This document shows, one piece after another, positions 44,795 through 55,001 of a stretch of 64,000 nucleotides of DNA. The translations under genes and the position numbers were made by a program. The stretch is from Terriglobia bacterium. GTDB lineage: Bacteria; Acidobacteriota; Terriglobia; UBA7540. A model generated the notes under the pieces. That model was not told the DNA's origin. It searched no databases and saw only the letters and a program-made list of their open reading frames with translations. The stretch covers positions 326,726 to 390,725 of the forward strand of contig DASTAW010000048.1 in assembly GCA_035712365.1 (NCBI GenBank), in the 5' to 3' direction. The first letter of the stretch is position 1; every line of letters starts with the position of its first letter.

Positions 44795-46759
44795 TCAATC
44801 CTGCGGTTTCATTCCTTGAGATGCATGCAGGACAAAGGTGTCAAGTTCGTCGGGGAACCCCAATACTCGCAGTTTGTCGCCTTGATTCAGAATCGTATCC
44901 GGATCGGGATTCAGCAGCGTCTCTCCCGTTGGCCGCGTTACGGAAACTACAGCCACGTGAAAGCCTTCCCAGATTTCGGAATTACGAATCGAACGGCCTG
45001 CCAGGTCGGAGTTTGTCAGGCTGGCCTCTCGCACCTCGGCGAAGCTCCGAGATGGTCCAGCATTCTTCTCTTGCAACGAATCCATCGCCTTGCGGAATCC
45101 CCTGAGATAAGCCCTGATCTGCTTGTCAGGCACTTTGAGGTAGCTGAAGGCGTGCCGAATCAGAGTCGATGACGCTTCGAGTTCGGGTTGAATAATCTCC
45201 GTGGCCCCGGCCCTGGCCAGCACTTCGTGGTAGGCGGTTCGGTGTGCCCTGGCCAGGATAGGCGCGTCGGGGTTGAGGCGGCGGGCATTCATTACGGCCA
45301 GCCGGGCACGGTCCGGGTCGGGAATGGTCACGATGACGATGGAAGCCTTGTCCGCGCCAGCGCGCTGGAGAATGTCTCGATGGCCGGCATCTCCGAAATG
45401 CGCAGGAATTCCGCGCGTGCGAAGCGTTGCGGCCAAATCCGGATCGACCTCGACCACGAGATACGGAACTCCGAAAGTCGAAAGCGCCGTGCCGATCGCG
45501 CTGCCGATGCGGCCAAATCCGCAGAGCACGGTGTGGTTTTGCAGCCCTTCGCCGGCCGGGCTTGCCTGTGAATCTGTCACGGCATAACGTTTTCGGCGCA
45601 TGCGCGCCAATACGCCTGGGGCCTGCCGGACCAGCACAGCGTTCAAAAGGATCGTCACGAGCGAGGCAGCCAGGGTGGCGTTATAAATGTCATCGCCGAC
45701 GATTCCCGAACTGCGCGCCACCTGCACAAGCACATAGGAGATTTCTCCAATCTGAGTCAGCCCAATTGAGACTGTGAGGGCGGTCCAGATGGGATAACCG
45801 AAAAGGCGGACGATGCCCGTCCACACTACGAATTTGCCGAAGATGATCAGGGCGACCATGATCAGAACAACGGGCAGGTTTGAAAAAAGCATACGAGGAT
45901 CAATGAGGAGCCCGATGCTTACGAAGAACAGGGCCACAAAGGCGTCCCGGAACGCGGATAACTGCGCCAGGGCCTCATGAGCATACTCCGATCCGCTGAT
46001 GATCAGGCCGGCTACGAACGCGCCCAGCGCCAGCGATAACCCGACAGCGTGTGTGAGGGCCGCAGTTCCCAGGCAGATGGCTAAGACAACAATGAAAAAG
46101 ATCTCGCGGTTCTGGGTCCGCGCCACGCGTTTGAGCGCCGGAGGCACCACCTTCCACGCCACCACGAAAGCGGGTGCGAGAATTGCAACCGCGCGACCGA
46201 CTCCTCCAATCACCGGCCAGATTCGGCCCGGCCCAAAGCTGGCAAAGCTGGGGATCAGGATTATCAGGACGATGCCGGCCAGGTCTTCCACCAGCGTAAT
46301 CGCCACCGCGATCCGGCCGGCAGTTGTGTGCATCTGGCCCCGGTCTGCCAGCAGACGCGTAAGGACCATCGTGCTGGACACGCATATAATCGCGCCGATC
46401 ACGAGTCCCTGCCTGGTGGTCCAGCCAACCAGGCGCCCCGCGCCAATTCCCATGCCGATCAGAAGCAGAATTCCGATGAACCCGCCAGCAAGAGTGACCC
46501 ATTTTGCCCGAAGGAGATCTTTTAATGAGTATTCCAGCCCGACGGAAAACATCAGCAGAATCACGCCGATCTCAGCCAACGACTCCAATGAGTGGACATC
46601 GCTCACGGACGGCCCGGGGGTGAGGGGGCTGATGAGAACGCCGGCAAAGACGTAGCCGAGGATCAGAGGTTGACGCAACCGCCAGGCCACGAGGCCCCCC
46701 GCGACCGCCGCCAGAAAAACGAGGGCCAGATCTCGAAGGATGCCGGGATCAGGTGTCAT
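44795..46759 (-). CDS. CPA2-family monovalent cation:proton antiporter with RCK (TrkA-N/TrkA-C) domains
   Basis: Membrane antiporter of 654 residues, Kef/YbaL type. About 12-13 helices fill residues 1-390 (for example GYVFAGVLISPLTPGP, VEDLAGIVLIILIPSFASFG). A cytosolic NAD-binding TrkA-N domain follows (VLCGFGRIGSAIGTALSTFG, about 415) and a TrkA-C domain ends the chain (LTNSDLAGRSIRNSEIWEGF, about 565). Likely exchanges K+ or Na+ for H+ under nucleotide or ligand control. ATG at 46759, weak ribosome site. Confidence 0.93.
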   Translation of the reverse strand: MTPDPGILRDLALVFLAAVAGGLVAWRLRQPLILGYVFAGVLISPLTPGPSVSDVHSLESLAEIGVILLMFSVGLEYSLKDLLRAKWVTLAGGFIGILLLIGMGIGAGRLVGWTTRQGLVIGAIICVSSTMVLTRLLADRGQMHTTAGRIAVAITLVEDLAGIVLIILIPSFASFGPGRIWPVIGGVGRAVAILAPAFVVAWKVVPPALKRVARTQNREIFFIVVLAICLGTAALTHAVGLSLALGAFVAGLIISGSEYAHEALAQLSAFRDAFVALFFVSIGLLIDPRMLFSNLPVVLIMVALIIFGKFVVWTGIVRLFGYPIWTALTVSIGLTQIGEISYVLVQVARSSGIVGDDIYNATLAASLVTILLNAVLVRQAPGVLARMRRKRYAVTDSQASPAGEGLQNHTVLCGFGRIGSAIGTALSTFGVPYLVVEVDPDLAATLRTRGIPAHFGDAGHRDILQRAGADKASIVIVTIPDPDRARLAVMNARRLNPDAPILARAHRTAYHEVLARAGATEIIQPELEASSTLIRHAFSYLKVPDKQIRAYLRGFRKAMDSLQEKNAGPSRSFAEVREASLTNSDLAGRSIRNSEIWEGFHVAVVSVTRPTGETLLNPDPDTILNQGDKLRVLGFPDELDTFVLHASQGMKPQD

Positions 46760-46990
46760 AGGCGCTCTACGAACTTGCCCTTCTGCCAGAGGAACGGCGA
46801 GTCTGCGGGTTTCGCCTCCGCTTCAGGTGATCCGCAAATGATTGCTGCCGAACTGATGCGCAGCGACGGAAGAGAAAAACAGATGAGATGACCCAAAGGT
46901 CGAGAGAGGGCGGAACAATCGGCCCATGAGCCTCGATCTCCAGGCAATAAGGTCTCGACATGTTTCCGCCACTTTCGTCGTCGACCGCTG

Positions 46991-48127
46991 CTAAGCCTCA
47001 AGGTATTTCCGGTGTAGTTCCGCGAGATAGTTGTCCGTCATCCCTGCAATGTAATCGCAAACCACGCGGTGAACCGGTCCTTCCTTCGTCTTGCCAAAAT
47101 AAAAGGGAGGCAGGCTTCGAGGATGTTCCATATAGAACTTGAACATCTGCGCCACGCACCGCACGATTTTCCTGCGCTCGTCGTGGATTTCCCGGTGGGT
47201 ATAAAGATTGTCGCGGAGGAACACTTTCAGCGCCTGGGCCTCACGAGACCTTCGCGGGCTGAATCCAACCACGCGCGAGGGCCCAGCCCGCACATCCTCG
47301 ACCGTCCGCACCCTCATTCGTTCCAGGCGCTCGCGTGTGGCTTCGATCAGGTTCGTCACCAGGGAATCCATAAGCCCCTTGAGTGCCTCATTAAATTTCA
47401 GTTTTTCCAGGGCGTTCGGATGCTTCCGCTCAATTGGCCGCAGCAGGCGTCCAAACCGCGGCACCCCTTCCCGAATCTGGTCCAGCGTCAGCAGCTTTGC
47501 CTCATAGCCGTCGTCAAGGTCGGCGCAGTTGTAGGCGATTTCGTCGGCCACGTCGATCAACTGGGCCTCAATTGGCGGCCGCTCGTCCAGCCGGTACTCC
47601 TTCAAATCTGGATATTGGTCAGCATCGTAGTCCCGCGAATGCTTCACAATCCCTTCGCGGACTTCAAAGGTCAGATTCAAACCGGGAAAGTCAATGTACT
47701 TCTGCTCAAACTGCTCGACAATCCGCAGCGCGTGGAGATTGTGATCGAACCGGTCCCCGTGCTGCGCCATCAGACGGTCCAGTTCGGCCTCACCCGCGTG
47801 GCCGAAGGGAGGATGCCCGACGTCATGGACCAGCGCCAGCGCCTCCACCAGGTCGGAGTTCAATCGAAGCGCCTTGGCCACCGTGCGGCTGGTCTGGGTT
47901 ACTTCAAGAGTGTGAGTCAGGCGGTTCCGAAAATGGTCGGAATATCGCCGCGTGAAAACCTGGGTCTTGTTTTCCAGCCGTCGGAACGCGCGGGAGTGGA
48001 CGATCCGGTCGCGGTCACGCTCGTACTCGTTCCGATACGGGTGCGGTGCTTCCGGAAAGCGCCGGCCAAGACTGTTTGAGACCGACATGGCATAACTGGC
48101 CAGCACGGTTTCCTTTTCTGTGCGCAT
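46991..48127 (-). CDS. HD-domain dNTP triphosphohydrolase (dGTPase-like)
   Basis: Hydrolyses dNTPs to deoxynucleosides and triphosphate. The N-terminal DRDRIVHSRAFRRLENKTQVF is diagnostic, and the HD metal ligands are in RLTHTLEVTQ (H) and VHDVGHPPFGHAGE (HD). ATG at 48127 (MRTEKETVLASYAM), with TGGAG eight bases upstream, fits better than the ATG at 48148. 378 residues. It belongs to the type-2 dgt subfamily, not to the long E. coli form. Confidence 0.93.
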   Translation of the reverse strand: MRTEKETVLASYAMSVSNSLGRRFPEAPHPYRNEYERDRDRIVHSRAFRRLENKTQVFTRRYSDHFRNRLTHTLEVTQTSRTVAKALRLNSDLVEALALVHDVGHPPFGHAGEAELDRLMAQHGDRFDHNLHALRIVEQFEQKYIDFPGLNLTFEVREGIVKHSRDYDADQYPDLKEYRLDERPPIEAQLIDVADEIAYNCADLDDGYEAKLLTLDQIREGVPRFGRLLRPIERKHPNALEKLKFNEALKGLMDSLVTNLIEATRERLERMRVRTVEDVRAGPSRVVGFSPRRSREAQALKVFLRDNLYTHREIHDERRKIVRCVAQMFKFYMEHPRSLPPFYFGKTKEGPVHRVVCDYIAGMTDNYLAELHRKYLEA

Positions 48128-48265
48128 CGCGCCTGCTCCAGAACTCATGAGAATTAAATCGAGTCTACCATATCGAATTCAAGGGCAATTCTCTGGAAGG
48201 CTTGAGATGTGCGCCACCGGTGGTTCACACGCGCCGCTCGATTCGATGTGAACAGGTTCCTTTGA

Positions 48266-48271
48266 TATAAT
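48266..48271 (+). promoter_or_regulatory. Candidate -10 element for glgC
   Basis: A perfect TATAAT 100 bases before the glgC start, in a low-GC stretch. TTCGAT 18 bases upstream is a weak -35. Confidence 0.4.
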
Positions 48272-48370
48272 CCAGTTTTTAAAAAGAGTACTGCAACGGC
48301 ATCAAGCTTCGGGATGGCTTGCGTCAAGGCCGCCCAGGTTCCCATTCCCTCTGAGAGGAGACCCGCTCTC

Positions 48371-49600
48371 ATGGTCAGAGACACCATCATTTGCCTGCTG
48401 GCAGGAGGCGCCGGAGAACGGCTTTACCCCCTGACCCGCGACCGCGCCAAACCCGCAGTGACCTTCGGAGGCATCTATCGCATCATCGACATTACTCTGT
48501 CTAACTGCATCAACTCTGACCTGCGCCGGATTTTTGTTCTTACCCAGTACAAAGCTCTGTCGCTCAACCGCCACATTCGAGAGGGCTGGAGCATGCTGGC
48601 CGGCGAACTGGGCGAGTTCATCCAAATCCTTCCTCCCATGATGCGCGTGGGTGACTCCTGGTACCGGGGCACCGCGGACGCGATTTTCCAGAACATCTAT
48701 TCCATTGGCAGCGAACCGTGCAAATACGTTCTGATCCTTTCCGGCGACCACGTTTACAAGATGAATTATCAGTTGATGATCCAGCGGCACATCGACGCCG
48801 GGGCGGAAGCGACAGTGGGAGTAATTGAGGTGGATGTCGCGGATGCTTCGCGCTTCGGCGTGGTTGAGCTCGACTCGCAGCACCGCATTGTCGGCTGGCA
48901 GGAGAAGCCCCCGAACCCCAGGCCCTCGCCGCAAAACCCCAACAAGTGTTATGCCTCGATGGGCATTTACTGCTTCAACCGTGACGTGCTGCTCCAGTGC
49001 ACCATGGACGATGCTGAAGATGCCGACTCCAACCACGATTTTGGCAAGGACATCATCCCCAAGCTGCTTGAACGGGCCAGCGTCTACGCCTACGACTTCG
49101 TGGATGAGAACAAGAAAGAGGCCAAATACTGGCGGGACATCGGAACGCTGGGAGCTTACTACGACGCCAACATGGACCTGGTAGACATTTCCCCTGTCTT
49201 CAACCTTTACGATTCCAGTTGGCCCGTCCGAACCTACCAGCGGCAGTATCCGCCCCCTAAGTTTGTGTTTGCCCAGGAAGGGCGGCGGATGGGGATTGCG
49301 GTGGACTCACTGGTTTCCTCCGGCTCCATCATCTCCGGCGGCCGCGTCACGCATTCCATTATTTCTCCAAACGTCCGCGTGAACAGCTACACAGACATTG
49401 AAGGCTCCATCCTTTTCTCGCACGTCAATGTGGGAAGATACTCCCGCATCCGCCGGGCCATTATTGACCGGCACATCAGCCTGCCGGAACGCACCGAAAT
49501 CGGCTATAACCTGGAAGAAGACCGCAAGAAGTACCATGTGACGGATGAGGGCATCGTCGTGGTGGTCCCGGAACGGCGTATGTTCGAAGAACCGGAGTAG
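48371..49600 (+). CDS. glgC: Glucose-1-phosphate adenylyltransferase
   Basis: Makes ADP-glucose for glycogen synthesis. ATG at 48371 (MVRDTIICLLAGGAGERLYPLT) follows AGAGGAGA at about ten bases; 409 residues. The nucleotidyltransferase motif is LAGGAGERLYPLTRDRAKPAV, the catalytic region has SGDHVYKMNY, and the C-terminal left-handed helix (VSSGSIISGGRVTHSIISPN) is complete. The regulatory regions typical of allosteric GlgC are present (FGGIYRIIDITLSNC). No other glg gene adjoins it. Confidence 0.96.
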   Translation: MVRDTIICLLAGGAGERLYPLTRDRAKPAVTFGGIYRIIDITLSNCINSDLRRIFVLTQYKALSLNRHIREGWSMLAGELGEFIQILPPMMRVGDSWYRGTADAIFQNIYSIGSEPCKYVLILSGDHVYKMNYQLMIQRHIDAGAEATVGVIEVDVADASRFGVVELDSQHRIVGWQEKPPNPRPSPQNPNKCYASMGIYCFNRDVLLQCTMDDAEDADSNHDFGKDIIPKLLERASVYAYDFVDENKKEAKYWRDIGTLGAYYDANMDLVDISPVFNLYDSSWPVRTYQRQYPPPKFVFAQEGRRMGIAVDSLVSSGSIISGGRVTHSIISPNVRVNSYTDIEGSILFSHVNVGRYSRIRRAIIDRHISLPERTEIGYNLEEDRKKYHVTDEGIVVVVPERRMFEEPE

Positions 49601-49733
49601 CCACTGCGGCCCTGCCGGGCCCAGGGGTCCGCTGAATTCTGCGCTCGGGTCTGGATTGCCGGACAACAATTCCTTCCGTCTGGTAATCTAAGAGAAAAGG
49701 TGCCGTTGCCCATGGGCGGCTAAAGGAGGCGAT

Positions 49734-50426
49734 ATGAGTCAGTCAAGAAACAGGATGGCGGGTCTGGTCCTGGCTTTCTTTGCGGCGGCAGCGCTCCTTT
49801 GCGGGTCCGAATTGCCAACTCCTGAGCTTCCGGTCGGGACGCAGGTCAGCGTGACGTTGATTTCAACGCTGAGTTCTTCCGCCGACCACGCTGGAGACCT
49901 GTTCACGGCGCAGGTCCAGGACCCGATCTTCGCCAGGGGCATGGAAGTGGTCCCGGTGGGCAGCACGCTGCGCGGGCACGTCACGTTCGTCAAGCCGCCC
50001 GGCCGCGTGAAGGGCAAGGCAGAAATGCGGCTTGTGGCTGACGCCATTGTGCTGAAAAACGGGCATGAATATACCTTCGCCGGCCAGTTGTCCGACGGCA
50101 ACGACCCTTCAGTCAAGGTGAACGGCAACGAAGGAACCATCCAGGGAAAGGGCAAGAGCAAGACCCAGGCGGCTAAAGAGACCGGCATTGGCGCCGCCGC
50201 TGGAGCAGGTGTGGGTGGTTTGTCCGCCGGAGGCACCGGGGCGCTTTACGGTGCGGGCATCGGCGCGGTTGCGGGCCTCATCCACACGCTTGCCAAGCAT
50301 CACAAAGACGTGGTGCTCCAACCCGGCACGCCGTTGACGTTTGTGCTCACTTCAGCCGGGAAGATGGCCAGTGCCAGCCAGACGAAGGGCACGCCGGTAC
50401 CCTTCGTCTGCCAGAACTGCGATTGA
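49734..50426 (+). CDS. Exported glycine-zipper protein with TrbI/VirB10-like beta domain
   Basis: 230 residues with a signal peptide (MAGLVLAFFAAAALLCGSE). The middle has a beta-domain reminiscent of TrbI/VirB10 (VGTQVSVTL ... ARGMEVVPVGSTLRGHVTFV). A glycine zipper (GIGAAAGAGVGGLSAGGTGA) near residue 150 may insert in the membrane. It ends in CQNCD. AAAGGAGG before the ATG. Function unknown; single gene. Confidence 0.75.
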   Translation: MSQSRNRMAGLVLAFFAAAALLCGSELPTPELPVGTQVSVTLISTLSSSADHAGDLFTAQVQDPIFARGMEVVPVGSTLRGHVTFVKPPGRVKGKAEMRLVADAIVLKNGHEYTFAGQLSDGNDPSVKVNGNEGTIQGKGKSKTQAAKETGIGAAAGAGVGGLSAGGTGALYGAGIGAVAGLIHTLAKHHKDVVLQPGTPLTFVLTSAGKMASASQTKGTPVPFVCQNCD

Positions 50427-50655
50427 TCCGGCCCGTATCGTCAGACATTCCGCGCCCGGAATCAGCAGGCGTTTTCCTTCCCGCATTCCGGGTAATAATT
50501 GTTCTGCCACTGTTCAAAAAGCAAGTCGCTGGATATCCTCCAAATCTCTCCCCACGGCTGCATTGACAACCCCTTCCCCGGCAAGTAGTATCGAGGCCCG
50601 GCCGAGAGCCAGCCATGCGGTGAATTCAACTTGCTTGCGCCCAGCGAGGTGACCT

Positions 50656-52305
50656 ATGAATCGGAGGCGATTTCTACAATCCGGCAGCCTGGCGGCGATG
50701 GGAGCGCTCGCATCGCGCTCGGAAGCCGAGGCGGGCGCGGCGATTCCGGCTGCTCGCTCAGACTCCGGCCGCGCGCATCTGACGGTTGTGGCCAATGAGC
50801 CGCTGGGGACCATCAGCCGCAACATTTACGGGCAGTTCACCGAGCACCTGGGAAGTTGCATCTACGATGCAATGTGGGTGGGTGCAGGCTCGTCCATTCC
50901 CAATCACGATGGCCTGCGCAGCGATACCGCTGACGCCTTCAGGCGCATCCAGGCGCCCATCGTCCGCTGGCCGGGCGGCTGCTTTGCCGACACTTACCAC
51001 TGGCAGGACGGAATCGGTCCGCGCGAGAAGCGCCCAAAAACCTGGAACATCTTCTGGGACCGCGATGAGTCCAATCAGTTCGGGACGGATGAATTCCTGG
51101 GCTACTGCCGGCTCTCGGGCGCCTCGCCTTACATCTGCGTGAATGTAGGTTCCGGGACGGTCCGCGAGGCCCTGGGATGGCTCGAGTACTGCAATGGCAA
51201 CCAGTCCACCATCCTTGCCCAGACGCGCGCCGCCAACGGCCACGCCGCTCCCTACAACGTCAAATACTGGAGTGTGGGCAATGAAAACTGGGGCTGCGGA
51301 GGCCGCTTTGATGCAGTGGATTATGCCCGCCACTACGCGCGTTTCGTGAATTACCTGGGCACGGCAGCGCGCCGTTCAAAAGTGGAGTTCGTTGCCTGCG
51401 GAGATTTCGAAGGCGACTGGAACCAGAAATTTTTCGAGACGCTGCTCGAACGGCCGGGAGCGCGGCGCGTGGAAGGCGTTCAGCACCTTTCCGTCCACCA
51501 TTACTTCCACGATGGCCCGGCCGTGAAGTTCAGCGATCAGGACTATTACACCCTGTTGGCCGCCGTGGGGGATCTCGAAGACATGCTGAGCAAGACCATC
51601 GGCATCATCGATAACTACACCACGCCCGGCGGGCCCACCATCGGAATCTCGCTTGATGAATGGGGCGTGTGGCACCACACGGATAGCACTGGCAATCAGG
51701 CCCTGATGCAGCCCAACACGCTGCGTGACGCGCTGCTGGCCGCCGTGGTCCTCAGCAGCCTCAACAATTTGGGCAATCGCGTCTCCATCGCCTGTATCGC
51801 CCAGGCCTTCAACGTTCTGCAGTGCATGGCCTTTACGCGCGGCGCGCAGATGGTCCTCACTCCAACCTACTACGCCTTTGACCTCTTCCAGCCCCATATG
51901 GACGCAACGGCGCTAAGAACCCTGGTCGATTCCCCCACCTTCAGCGCGAAGCAGGCGGGAAGCCATGAAAGCGAGCGCGAGATCACCCGCCCCTATCTCA
52001 GCGCGTCTGTTTCCCACAACGAATCGAAGGGAGAACTCTGCCTGACGCTCGTGAACCAGCACCTGAGGGAAGCGCTGGAGGTGGAAATCCAGATTACGGG
52101 CGCGCAGTTTTGCGGCGCACTCCGCGGCACGCGGCGGCAGTTGACCTCGGCGAACGTTCGCGATGAAAACACTTTCAACCAGCCCGATGTGGTAAAGGCC
52201 GGCCCGGAAACACCGGTCTCCGTAAAGGGCGGTTCCTTCGTGCATCAGCTTGCGCCGCACTCGGTGGAAACGCTGGTGCTGCGCGTGCCTTCCCGCACGG
52301 CATGA
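50656..52305 (+). CDS. Alpha-L-arabinofuranosidase (GH51), Tat-exported
   Basis: Removes arabinofuranose side chains from plant polysaccharides. 549 residues: Tat signal (MNRRRFLQSGSLAAMGALAS), then a TIM barrel with YGQFTEHLG, VRWPGGCFAD, the acid/base Glu in VGNENWGCGG (about 214) and the nucleophile Glu in SLDEWGVW (about 337), then a beta-sandwich. GAGG is nine bases before the ATG. With the GH29 fucosidase it points to use of plant or microbial heteropolysaccharide. Confidence 0.93.
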   Translation: MNRRRFLQSGSLAAMGALASRSEAEAGAAIPAARSDSGRAHLTVVANEPLGTISRNIYGQFTEHLGSCIYDAMWVGAGSSIPNHDGLRSDTADAFRRIQAPIVRWPGGCFADTYHWQDGIGPREKRPKTWNIFWDRDESNQFGTDEFLGYCRLSGASPYICVNVGSGTVREALGWLEYCNGNQSTILAQTRAANGHAAPYNVKYWSVGNENWGCGGRFDAVDYARHYARFVNYLGTAARRSKVEFVACGDFEGDWNQKFFETLLERPGARRVEGVQHLSVHHYFHDGPAVKFSDQDYYTLLAAVGDLEDMLSKTIGIIDNYTTPGGPTIGISLDEWGVWHHTDSTGNQALMQPNTLRDALLAAVVLSSLNNLGNRVSIACIAQAFNVLQCMAFTRGAQMVLTPTYYAFDLFQPHMDATALRTLVDSPTFSAKQAGSHESEREITRPYLSASVSHNESKGELCLTLVNQHLREALEVEIQITGAQFCGALRGTRRQLTSANVRDENTFNQPDVVKAGPETPVSVKGGSFVHQLAPHSVETLVLRVPSRTA

Positions 52306-52431
52306 AATCACACTTCGCGATATGATAGTGGGTCATGCTTGCGGTGGGGTGGAGGATATACCGCAGCCTTTGCGATGTGCCGGCCGACTCTCCGCGTTGG
52401 GGTGTTCTCCGTGCGCTGTGTGCTACGAAGA

Positions 52432-52512
52432 CTTTCAACACAGAGGGCACAGAGGCTCTCAGCGTACTCAGCGGTCAAAGCTTTTGGAGCACAGAGAACA
52501 CAAAGGGACGCC
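52432..52512 (+). repeat. Degenerate interspersed repeat with CACAGAGGGCACAGAGG core
   Basis: AACACAGAGGGCACAGAGGC and a second weaker GAGCACAGAGAACACAAAGG are 55 bases apart in the gap between GH51 and arginase. Such cacagagg-type sequences recur in many environmental genomes. No gene is visible in 52306-52589. Confidence 0.45.
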
Positions 52513-52589
52513 CCCGGTTAACTTAACTGCGGTTTGAGAGTGCGTCCGAGCTGCATCGAGGCGTCAAGCTGGGAGTAGCGGCTAGCTCC

Positions 52590-53495
52590 ATGAACATTCG
52601 AGTCCTTGGAATTCCTCTCGATCTGGGTCAGGCGCGGCGCGGCGTGGACATGGGTCCGTCGGCGGTGCGGGCGGCGGGTTTGAACTCCGCGCTCAGGTCC
52701 CTCGGCCACCACGTGGAAGACGCCGGCAACATCCACGTGCGCATTGCCGAAGAGCAGCACTTTGGCGAGAAACGCGCCAAGTATTTGAAAGAAATTGCGC
52801 AGACGTGCCGCGAGGCCGCCGATCGCATCTACCAGACGGTTAAAGATGGCTGGTTCCCGATTTCGCTGGGCGGCGACCATTCGATTGCCGTGGGGACGCA
52901 CGCCGGTGTCTCCAAATTTTTCCGCGAGCGCCGCCAGCCGATTGGCTGCATCTGGATTGACGCGCACGCCGACATGAACACGCCGGAAACCAGCCCCAGC
53001 GGCAACATCCATGGCATGCCCTTTGCCGCGTCGCTCGGGTTCGGGCCGAAGGAATTGACCCGCATCTTTAACTTCTCGCCCAAGCTGCGGGCCCCAAACT
53101 GCGCCCTGATTGGATTGCGCGACCTCGACAGCCGCGAGCGCCGCACCTTGAGGGATTCCGGCGTGCACGCCTTCACCATGCGCGATATTGATGAACACGG
53201 ACTGCGCGCGGTGATGGAAAAAAGCATTGCGGCCGCCACCAACGGCACGGCTGGCTTTGTGGTATCACTGGATATGGACGTGGTCGATCCTCACGAGGCT
53301 CCCGGCGTGGGCACGCCGGTGCGCGGCGGGATTACCTACCGGGAAGCCCATTTGATCATGGAGATGATTTCGGATACGAAGAAGATGCTGGCGCTCGAGA
53401 TCGTGGAAGTGAATCCCATCATCGACGTCCTCAATCGGACGGCGGCCCTGGCGGTAGGCCTGGCAGCATCGGCTCTGGGAAAGAAAATCCTGTGA
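52590..53495 (+). CDS. rocF: Arginase
   Basis: Hydrolyses arginine to ornithine and urea. The binuclear manganese ligands are all visible: GGDHSIAVG (His), WIDAHADMNTPETS (DAHAD) and SLDMDVVDP (DxD). 301 residues. ATG at 52590 lacks a strong ribosome site. Its stop overlaps the GTG start of ddl as GTGA, so the two are translationally coupled. Agmatinase is the nearest alternative, but the DMNTPETSPSGNIHG loop is arginase-like. Confidence 0.92.
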   Translation: MNIRVLGIPLDLGQARRGVDMGPSAVRAAGLNSALRSLGHHVEDAGNIHVRIAEEQHFGEKRAKYLKEIAQTCREAADRIYQTVKDGWFPISLGGDHSIAVGTHAGVSKFFRERRQPIGCIWIDAHADMNTPETSPSGNIHGMPFAASLGFGPKELTRIFNFSPKLRAPNCALIGLRDLDSRERRTLRDSGVHAFTMRDIDEHGLRAVMEKSIAAATNGTAGFVVSLDMDVVDPHEAPGVGTPVRGGITYREAHLIMEMISDTKKMLALEIVEVNPIIDVLNRTAALAVGLAASALGKKIL

Positions 53496-54592
53496 AAAGA
53501 CGAATTCGAGTGGGTGTCCTGTTTGGCGGGCGCTCCGGCGAGCATGAGGTTTCGCTCGTCTCTGCCGCTTCCGTCATCCGGGCGCTCGACCCGGCAAAAT
53601 ACCAGGTCGTGCCCATCGGTATCAACCGCGAAGGGCAATGGCGCCTCGGCTCCCAAGCCCTTAAGCTGCTGCCCGATGTTCTCGACAAGGGCACGGCGGT
53701 GATCCCTTCGATTGATCCGCAGGGACCGAAACTTGTTCCATTGGATGAAGCTCGGCACCCCAGGGCCCGGCCGCAGCTCGACGTCGTTTTCCCCGTCCTG
53801 CACGGAACGTTTGGCGAAGACGGCACCATCCAGGGCCTGCTGGAGCTTGCCGGAATTCCCTACGTAGGCGCGGGAGTGCTGGGCTCCGCCGCCGGCATGG
53901 ACAAAGACGTGATGAAGCGGCTGTTCCGCGACGCCGGCCTTCCCGTGGTGGAATGGCTGATGGTTTTGCGTGGAGAGTGGAAACACAATCCAGCACGGCT
54001 GCGCAAGATGATTGAAACCAAGCTCGGCTATCCGCTGTTCGTGAAGCCGGCAAACCTGGGATCTTCAGTGGGCATCAGCAAGGTTCGCGGCCGCGCGGAA
54101 CTGGCCGCAGCGCTCAACCTGGCAGCCGCCTACGACCGCAAGGTGATTGTGGAAAAAGGCCTCGACGCGCGCGAGATTGAATGCTCGGTGCTGGGGAACG
54201 ACCAGCCGGAAGCCTCCGTGCCGGGAGAAATCATTCCGGTGAACGAGTTCTACGATTACGAAGCGAAGTACGTGAAGGAAGGCTCGGAGATCGTCATCCC
54301 GGCAAAGCTCGCGCGCGCCGAGGCGAGCTGGGTGCAACATCTCGCGCTGGGCGCGTTCCGCGCCGTGGATTGCGCCGGCATGGCGCGCGTGGATTTTCTG
54401 CTCGACCGCTCGAGCGGCAAATTGTTTGTGAATGAGATCAACACCATTCCGGGGTTCACGCCCATCAGCATGTATCCCAAGATGTGGGAGGCCAGCGGCC
54501 TGCCCTATCGGGAGCTGCTCGACCGGCTCATCCAGCTTGCCTTTGAACGCCAGCGCGAAAAAGAACAGACGCGCTACGATTACGGCAGTTAG
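53492..54592 (+). CDS. ddl: D-alanine--D-alanine ligase
   Basis: ATP-grasp enzyme making D-Ala-D-Ala for peptidoglycan. 366 residues. N-terminal VLFGGRSGEHEVSLVSA, ATP-grasp PLFVKPANLGSSVGISKV, and the metal loop NEINTIPGFTPISMYPKMW are diagnostic. GTG start at 53492 overlaps the arginase stop by four bases. Confidence 0.96.
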   Translation: MKRRIRVGVLFGGRSGEHEVSLVSAASVIRALDPAKYQVVPIGINREGQWRLGSQALKLLPDVLDKGTAVIPSIDPQGPKLVPLDEARHPRARPQLDVVFPVLHGTFGEDGTIQGLLELAGIPYVGAGVLGSAAGMDKDVMKRLFRDAGLPVVEWLMVLRGEWKHNPARLRKMIETKLGYPLFVKPANLGSSVGISKVRGRAELAAALNLAAAYDRKVIVEKGLDAREIECSVLGNDQPEASVPGEIIPVNEFYDYEAKYVKEGSEIVIPAKLARAEASWVQHLALGAFRAVDCAGMARVDFLLDRSSGKLFVNEINTIPGFTPISMYPKMWEASGLPYRELLDRLIQLAFERQREKEQTRYDYGS

Positions 54593-54683
54593 CCCGTCCA
54601 ATGATGGCCCGGCCGAAATCGCGGGGACCCTGCCAGGGCCGAAGGCAAAAACGCAGGGCTTACAAAAAGCGCGTGAAATCCAA

Positions 54684-54977
54684 ATGAAGCTGATTGGAAT
54701 TTCCGTCGTGGTCGGCGCACTCATTTGCGCTTCGGCCTGGCAATTCTCACATCAGAAAATTGCCTGGCGTTTCATACAACTCATTGGGGCCGCGTTCCTG
54801 GGCGTGGTCGTGCTCACGCACGCTGCTGAAAGATTCAGCTTATTCCCAGGAATGGGATGGGGACGGCCAAATACGGTTGGCCATTATCTTGACCTTGCGA
54901 GTGCAGTGCTCGGACTGGTCATGCTTCCGCTTGGGTACATCGGTTCCGCTGTTTCAGGGATTCGACATTCAAACTGA
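54684..54977 (+). CDS. Small integral-membrane protein
   Basis: 97 residues with three hydrophobic segments (LIGISVVVGALICASAW, FIQLIGAAFLGVVVLTHAA, LASAVLGLVMLPLGYIGSAV). ATG at 54684, weak ribosome site. No family recognised. Lies between ddl and the TetR operon and is not coupled to either. Confidence 0.6.
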   Translation: MKLIGISVVVGALICASAWQFSHQKIAWRFIQLIGAAFLGVVVLTHAAERFSLFPGMGWGRPNTVGHYLDLASAVLGLVMLPLGYIGSAVSGIRHSN

Positions 54978-55001
54978 GCCACTACCACGGACGGGACCTT
55001 C

